A stretch of DNA of 64,000 bases, from positions 5,332,001 through 5,396,000 of the forward strand of contig NC_018027.1 of the NCBI RefSeq assembly GCF_000266905.1, in the 5' to 3' direction. Below, in pieces: positions 60,290 through 64,000 of this stretch. Source of the stretch: Mycolicibacterium chubuense NBB4. Its GTDB lineage: Bacteria; Actinomycetota; Actinomycetes; Mycobacteriales; Mycobacteriaceae. The translations under genes were made by a program, and so were the position numbers. The first letter of the stretch is position 1. Each line of letters opens with the position of its first letter. The notes below the pieces were generated by a model. The model was not told the origin of the DNA. It saw nothing but the letters and a program-made list of their open reading frames with translations, and did no database searches.

Positions 60290-61300
60290 ATGCCGACGCT
60301 CGTCCAACCCGCGCTGCCCGAACCCCGAGGCCCCATCTCGCTGTCGGTGGTGGAACTGCTGGCCGAGCGTGCGCAGCTGCGGTACGTGACCCGGGTGGAG
60401 ACGTCCCTTGGTGACGCCGATCCGGCGGGACTGGACCTGCAGCTGGCTCTCTACCTGTGCTACGAACTGCACTACCGCGGGTTCGCCGATGTCGACGCGG
60501 GCTGGGAGTGGAATCCCGGGCTGCTCTACCTGCGCGGACGCCTGGAGGACCTGTTCCTGCAGGACGTGCGTCGCGAAGTCGGCGAGATCGAGCCCGACGC
60601 CAGCGCCCTCGACGAACTCGACAAGCTCTGCATCGAACCCGTCGACGGCGCCGGGCCGTCGTATTTCCTGCGCGACGAGGGCACGTGGGAGCAGATGCGG
60701 GAGTACTTCGCGCACCGATCCCTCTACCACCTCAAGGAGGGTGATCCCCACGCGTGGGCGATCCCGCGCCTGACCGGGCAGGCGAAGGCGTCGTTCGTCG
60801 CCGTCGAGTTCGACGAGTTCGGCGGGGGCAAGGGTGCGCGGCTGCACCAGCAGCTGTTCGCCGATCTGATGGCCGCCGCCGGCCTGGACACCACCTACCT
60901 CGGCTATCTGGCCGACGCGACCGCCGAGTCGCTGGCGGTCGTCAACCTGATGTCGATGTTCGGGCTGCACCGCCGACTGCGCGGCTCGGCCGTCGGCCAC
61001 TTCGCCGCCACCGAGGTCACGTCCCCGCCCGGCTCACGCCGGATGGTGCAGGCCCTCGAGCGCCTCGGTGCGCCCGAGGAGTGCTGCGCCTTCTATCGGG
61101 AGCACATCGTGGCGGATGCGGTCCACGAACAGGTGGTGCGCACCGACGTCGTCGGTGATCTGGTGGCGCGCGAACCCGATCTCGATCGCGACGTGGTCTT
61201 CGGCATCCGCGCCTTCGACGCGGTGGAGAACCGGCTGGCCGATCACCTCATGGCGTGCTGGCGCGCCGGCGTGCCGTCACTGCGACGCGCTCTGAACTGA
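60290..61300 (+). CDS. Iron-containing redox enzyme family protein (haem-oxygenase-like di-iron fold)
   Basis: A 336-residue helical protein. The C-terminal ~230 residues resemble the TenA/CADD/haem-oxygenase-like di-iron fold, with candidate metal ligands spread over helices (EQMREYFAHRSLYHLKEGDPH, FVAVEFDEFGGGKGARLHQQLFADL, FREH-type segment in CCAFYREHIVADAVHEQVV). The reaction is unknown; studied relatives are oxygenases or decarboxylases using iron and O2. The ATG at 60290 directly follows an in-frame GTG at 60287. A SigF-like promoter lies upstream. It converges on the CDGSH/methyltransferase operon with 24 bp overlapping at the 3' end. Confidence 0.8.
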   Translation: MPTLVQPALPEPRGPISLSVVELLAERAQLRYVTRVETSLGDADPAGLDLQLALYLCYELHYRGFADVDAGWEWNPGLLYLRGRLEDLFLQDVRREVGEIEPDASALDELDKLCIEPVDGAGPSYFLRDEGTWEQMREYFAHRSLYHLKEGDPHAWAIPRLTGQAKASFVAVEFDEFGGGKGARLHQQLFADLMAAAGLDTTYLGYLADATAESLAVVNLMSMFGLHRRLRGSAVGHFAATEVTSPPGSRRMVQALERLGAPEECCAFYREHIVADAVHEQVVRTDVVGDLVAREPDLDRDVVFGIRAFDAVENRLADHLMACWRAGVPSLRRALN

Positions 61301-61501
61301 CCCCTGGTCGGTCCGGACGCGGCGCCGATGGCTGGTGTCGCACAGCGGATAGGCCTTGGACCGGCGGCAGGCGCAGACGGCGACCATGAACCGGTCCGAC
61401 TCGACCGTGCTGCCGTCGGGGAGCTCGATACACACCGGTCCCTCCACCATCACGGGCCCGCCGGGAACGACGCGCACCAGGCGTGGCGGTTGGTCGCTCA
61501 T
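61277..61501 (-). CDS. CDGSH-type [2Fe-2S] iron-sulfur protein
   Basis: A 74-residue protein. The complete cluster motif CACRRSKAYPLCDTSH (C-x-C-x2-S-x3-P-x-C-D-x2-H, near residue 45-60) is that of CDGSH/mitoNEET-type proteins, with three Cys and one His ligating a redox-active, labile [2Fe-2S] cluster. It has no membrane anchor, so it is cytoplasmic. It overlaps the methyltransferase gene by 4 bp (ATGA) and is the second gene of that operon. Its 3' end overlaps the convergent iron redox enzyme gene by 24 bp. Confidence 0.9.
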   Translation of the reverse strand: MSDQPPRLVRVVPGGPVMVEGPVCIELPDGSTVESDRFMVAVCACRRSKAYPLCDTSHRRRVRTDQGSVQSASQ

Positions 61502-62190
61502 GGGGCGTCCGCACGCACCACGATGAGCCGCTCCACCCGGCTGCCGGGTGCCAGCAGACCGGCCTGCATCAGCCACCTGGCGCGGGCAGACATCACCGGC
61601 CCGAACGGAATGAGCTGCTGCGCGATCACTTCCGCGCGCATACCGTTGGCGCGCAGGGCGCTCAAGGTGCGCTTGACGTCGGAACACTCCGAGTGCACGA
61701 CCAACATGGTCCCCCCCTCGTCCAGCAGAAGCGGCGCCGCCGCGCACAGCGGATCGAGCACCAGCCGTCCGTCGGCGCCGGCGTTCCACGCCTGAGCGGG
61801 ACCCGCACCGATCGGGATCGACCCGGTGTCGTCGACCGGAGCCTGAGGGACGTAGGGAGGATTGGCCACGACCAGGTCGAACGGCGCGAATTCGATTGCC
61901 CTGGCCCAGGATCCGCGATGGACGGACACCTCGACGCCGGCGGCGAGTGCGCTCTCCCGCGCGTGGTTGACGGCCTTGGGGCAGATGTCGAAGGCGGTGA
62001 CTTCGGCCGCGCCGGCGGCGGCTGCTGCGACCGCGACGACACCGCTGCCGGTGCACAGATCGGCGACCCGCGCGCCGGGCACCAGCCCGGCTTCGGTCAT
62101 CGCACTGATGAGCAGGTGCGAGTCCTCCTGTGGCGGGTAGACATCGACCGGACGCACAGGCGCGCCGAAATCGGTGTATGCGGTCGTCAC
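61498..62190 (-). CDS. HemK2/MTQ2-like class I methyltransferase
   Basis: A 230-residue SAM-dependent methyltransferase. DVYPPQEDSHLLISAM is at the N-terminus (the HemK2/MTQ2 pattern PxEDT/SxLL), followed by ARVADLCTGSGVVAVAAA (SAM motif I) and AFDICPKAVNHARESAL. The catalytic NPPY is in DLVVANPPYVPQAP near residue 120-134, which indicates methylation of a glutamine or other amide/amine nitrogen. The target is unknown; release factors are methylated by relatives. The GTG at 62190 has a GAGGAG ribosome site, and the long upstream open frame is not needed. Operon with the CDGSH gene. Confidence 0.88.
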   Translation of the reverse strand: MTTAYTDFGAPVRPVDVYPPQEDSHLLISAMTEAGLVPGARVADLCTGSGVVAVAAAAAGAAEVTAFDICPKAVNHARESALAAGVEVSVHRGSWARAIEFAPFDLVVANPPYVPQAPVDDTGSIPIGAGPAQAWNAGADGRLVLDPLCAAAPLLLDEGGTMLVVHSECSDVKRTLSALRANGMRAEVIAQQLIPFGPVMSARARWLMQAGLLAPGSRVERLIVVRADAP

Positions 62191-62383
62191 ATGTGCTCCT
62201 CGTCGAGAGAATGCGCGACGCGGGTTCGACGTCGCCTCCCCTTGATGCCCCCTACACCGGGGGCCAAACCACCGAAACCGGCCGGACGTGCGACTCTGCG
62301 CTTCGGCACCGGCCGGTTTGTGCGCCTCCACGGCGGGAACCCGACCCCGGAACCGAACCGACATCGAGGAAGAGGTACTCGTC

Positions 62384-62638
62384 ATGGCGATCTGCGCCAC
62401 CTGCGGTAACGACTACGACAAGGCCTTCACGGTCACCTGGCCGGACGGCCGGTCGGCGACGTTCGACAGCGTGGAGTGCGCGGCGATGCAGCTGGCGCCG
62501 GAGTGCGGGCACTGCGGGTGCCGCATCCTCGGGCACGGTATCGAGACCGACGACGGCATGTTCTGCTGCGCACACTGTGCCCGCAAGGACACCAACGCCG
62601 ACGTCAACGACCGCTATCCGGTGCCCGCCGGGGCCTGA
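62384..62638 (+). CDS. Small Cys-rich metal-binding protein (metallothionein-like)
   Basis: An 84-residue cytoplasmic protein with eleven cysteines. CATCGNDY is near residue 4, SVECAA near 30, then PECGHCGCRILGHGIETDDG and FCCAHCARK. The spacing CGHCGCRI...CCAHCAR resembles bacterial SmtA-type metallothioneins and treble-clef fingers, so it probably binds zinc or copper. A GAGGAAGAGG ribosome site supports the ATG at 62384. It follows the divergent methyltransferase start by 193 bp, and that gap should carry both promoters. Confidence 0.75.
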   Translation: MAICATCGNDYDKAFTVTWPDGRSATFDSVECAAMQLAPECGHCGCRILGHGIETDDGMFCCAHCARKDTNADVNDRYPVPAGA

Positions 62639-62647
62639 GGGCCGACC

Positions 62648-63367
62648 TCAGAGCCGGCCGACGGCGTACGCCGCCCCCTGGTTGGTCAGCCCGTCGACCG
62701 CGTAGAGGGCGTGCGCCAGATTCGGTCCGCCGTCCGCGCCCCCCGAACAGACGCCGTCGCCGGGGACGCAGAGCTGCAGCGTCTTGTCCGCGAACCGGGG
62801 GCCGATGGTGATCGCCGGCGCGCCGTACTTGCTCAGCAGCGGGCCCGACGGCGTCCCGAAGAGCACGACGGCCGCCACGTGATCGGTGGCCTGCGCCGGC
62901 AACGGCGGCGGCACGTCGAGCGCCGCGTACCCATTGGGCACCGAACCCGACGTGACGAAACCCGACACGGCCGCACCCTGCGAGTAACCGCCGAGCACGA
63001 GCTTGGTGTCGGGACAGTTGGCCGCCATCGCCTCGACGTGGTTCGCCTCGTCTCGGATCCCGTCGACGACGGTCCTCGCGAATGCCGCGCCGCCGCCGAA
63101 ATCGTTGGACGCCGGGTAGTTCACCGCGTAGACGCCGACCGAGCGCGGGGCGGCCTGGGCCCGGACCGCGTCGACGAACGCCTGCCCCGTCGCGCCGACC
63201 CCGGGCGGTTCGCTGGTGCCGCGCGCGAACACCACCTCGACGTCGGGACACGGCTGCGCCGACGCCCGGGGAGGTGCACCGAGTGCACCCGCCACTGCCA
63301 TTCCGCCGACGGCGGCCGACACGGCCACCGCCGCCGCACCCGCCCGGACCGTGCGTCGAATCCTCAT
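62648..63367 (-). CDS. Secreted cutinase-family serine esterase
   Basis: A 239-residue exported alpha/beta hydrolase. The Ala-rich signal peptide covers residues 1-~38 (cleavage near ASAQP). The mature enzyme begins CPDVEVVFARGTSEPPGVG. The nucleophile elbow is LVLGGYSQGAAV (Ser of GYSQG), the acid is in LCVPGDGVC and the His in LAHALYAV, completing the triad. Mycobacterial cutinase-like proteins hydrolyse lipid esters or phospholipids at the envelope. An AGGGGA-like site precedes the ATG. Confidence 0.92.
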   Translation of the reverse strand: MRIRRTVRAGAAAVAVSAAVGGMAVAGALGAPPRASAQPCPDVEVVFARGTSEPPGVGATGQAFVDAVRAQAAPRSVGVYAVNYPASNDFGGGAAFARTVVDGIRDEANHVEAMAANCPDTKLVLGGYSQGAAVSGFVTSGSVPNGYAALDVPPPLPAQATDHVAAVVLFGTPSGPLLSKYGAPAITIGPRFADKTLQLCVPGDGVCSGGADGGPNLAHALYAVDGLTNQGAAYAVGRL

Positions 63368-63487
63368 GCTGCAATCCCCTTCTCGCGCGACGTGCCGCGG
63401 AAGCGGCTCAGCCGAGCGATACCCGGGGACTCGGTAGCCGAATCATGGGTCACGAGCCCCTGCCCGAAACACGCTGCGGCATCGGGA

Positions 63488-63847
63488 TCACTCGGTGATT
63501 CCGGCCGCCCGGTCGAGTTGCTGCAACAGGTCATGCGCCGCGAGCTCGATGGCCTTGTGCCGCCACTCCGACGCCCGGTAGACGCAGGCGATCAGACCCG
63601 TGCGGTGCACGCGACGGAAATCGCCGTAGACGAAGGCGTACCGCGCCTTGGTCTGGTCCTTCGCGCCGGCGGTCAGTCCGAGATGCCAGCGGGCGTAGTC
63701 CTCCCACCCGTGATTCTCGAGATAGGCGTTCTGCGCTTCGGCGCGGGGTTGCACCTCTCCCCAGTCGCTGTCGAGCACGTACTGGCGCGTCTCGATGAGC
63801 TCGCGCGCCCGGGCGACGGCCTCGTCGTTGAGCTCGTACTTCGCCAT
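63488..63847 (-). CDS. Conserved hypothetical protein (119 aa)
   Basis: A soluble alpha/beta-looking protein rich in aromatic residues: YELNDEAVARARELIETRQYVLDSDWGEVQPRAEAQNAYLENHGWEDYARWHLGL, then ARYAFVYGDFRRVHRTGLIACVYRASEWRHKAIELAAHDLLQQLD. Such proteins are widespread in actinobacteria without known function. A GATAAT -10-like box (63854-63859) lies 6 nt before the ATG, suggesting a leaderless message. It is divergent from the partial gene at the window end. Confidence 0.78.
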   Translation of the reverse strand: MAKYELNDEAVARARELIETRQYVLDSDWGEVQPRAEAQNAYLENHGWEDYARWHLGLTAGAKDQTKARYAFVYGDFRRVHRTGLIACVYRASEWRHKAIELAAHDLLQQLDRAAGITE

Positions 63848-63900
63848 CGCCTCATTATCGTCGCCGCCACGCCCGATCCGGCCTGGGCGGGCGTGTCCGT

Positions 63901-63906
63901 TACGGT
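63901..63906 (+). promoter_or_regulatory. -10 box (TACGGT) for the last gene
   Basis: TACGGT fits TAnnnT and is 6 nt before the ATG at 63913, with no ribosome site between. Confidence 0.45.
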
Positions 63907-63912
63907 CGAGCG

Positions 63913-64000
63913 ATGTCCAACGTTTCCCCCAACGACCCCGTCTCCGACATCGCCCCCGGCGACATCGTCGTGATCGATCGCGGCGCCGGCGACCGCCCGT
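63913..64000 (+). CDS. Start of an unidentified gene (3' truncated by window edge)
   Basis: Only 29 codons are visible, beginning MSNVSPNDPVSDIAPGDIVV. The open frame has mycobacterial codon use and is preceded by a good -10 box at leaderless spacing. The fragment is too short to assign a family. Confidence 0.55.
   Translation, partial: MSNVSPNDPVSDIAPGDIVVIDRGAGDRP

Overview
The window is very GC-rich chromosomal DNA from a rapidly growing mycobacterium (Mycolicibacterium/Mycobacterium type). The evidence is a haemophore-like MHB protein, a WS/DGAT wax-ester synthase, a cutinase, a 13E12-type DUF222/HNH protein, a KasA-like synthase, Rv0121- and Rv3400/Rv3401-like genes, dense gene packing with 4-bp ATGA/GTGA overlaps, and many TAnnnT -10 boxes only 6-8 nt before the start codon (leaderless mRNAs). 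I see no rRNA, tRNA, CRISPR array, phage genes or intact insertion sequence.

Layout. 1-8.3 kb: end of a DUF2470 gene, pyrE, a four-gene PotA/Fe3+-type ABC importer, an F420/PPOX enzyme, a DMT transporter, small proteins and an MHS-family symporter. 8.4-16.4 kb: a coiled-coil protein divergent from kup, a GH65 phosphorylase/HAD phosphomutase pair, an LLM oxidoreductase, a rhomboid protease and a VOC protein. 16.7-23.6 kb: secreted small proteins, a serine hydrolase, an FAD oxidoreductase/DUF1295/glutamine cyclotransferase operon, a zinc dehydrogenase and a TetR regulator. 23.6-42 kb: hrpA, a MetF-like enzyme, a lipoprotein, selO, WS/DGAT, a class III aminotransferase, a Gly-rich secreted repeat protein, amidohydrolase plus SDR, a CobW GTPase, DUF2237, MOSC, MscS and a universal stress protein.

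42.0-56.4 kb is the main accessory locus and looks like a polyol/ketose uptake and catabolism system with two regulated arms. Arm 1 is a SorC-family regulator and a threitol/arabitol-type SDR on the minus strand, divergent from an operon of SIS isomerase, FGGY kinase, a 38-codon ORF, a sorbitol/xylitol-type dehydrogenase and a complete sugar ABC importer (ATPase, permease, lipoprotein receptor). Palindromic sites lie in the divergent promoter. Arm 2, converging on arm 1, is DeoR regulator, second FGGY kinase, second zinc dehydrogenase and class II aldolase, with a 7-5-7 palindrome upstream. A 13E12-type HNH gene sits between the two arms. The exact substrate cannot be read from sequence.

56.4-64 kb: a membrane-anchored protein, a NUDIX hydrolase, a KasA-like synthase whose catalytic cysteine is aspartate, and an apparent iron/redox group: ferritin-like helical protein, divergent iron-containing redox enzyme, CDGSH Fe-S protein, HemK2-like methyltransferase and a Cys-rich metallothionein-like protein. 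A cutinase, a small conserved protein and the start of one more gene close the window.
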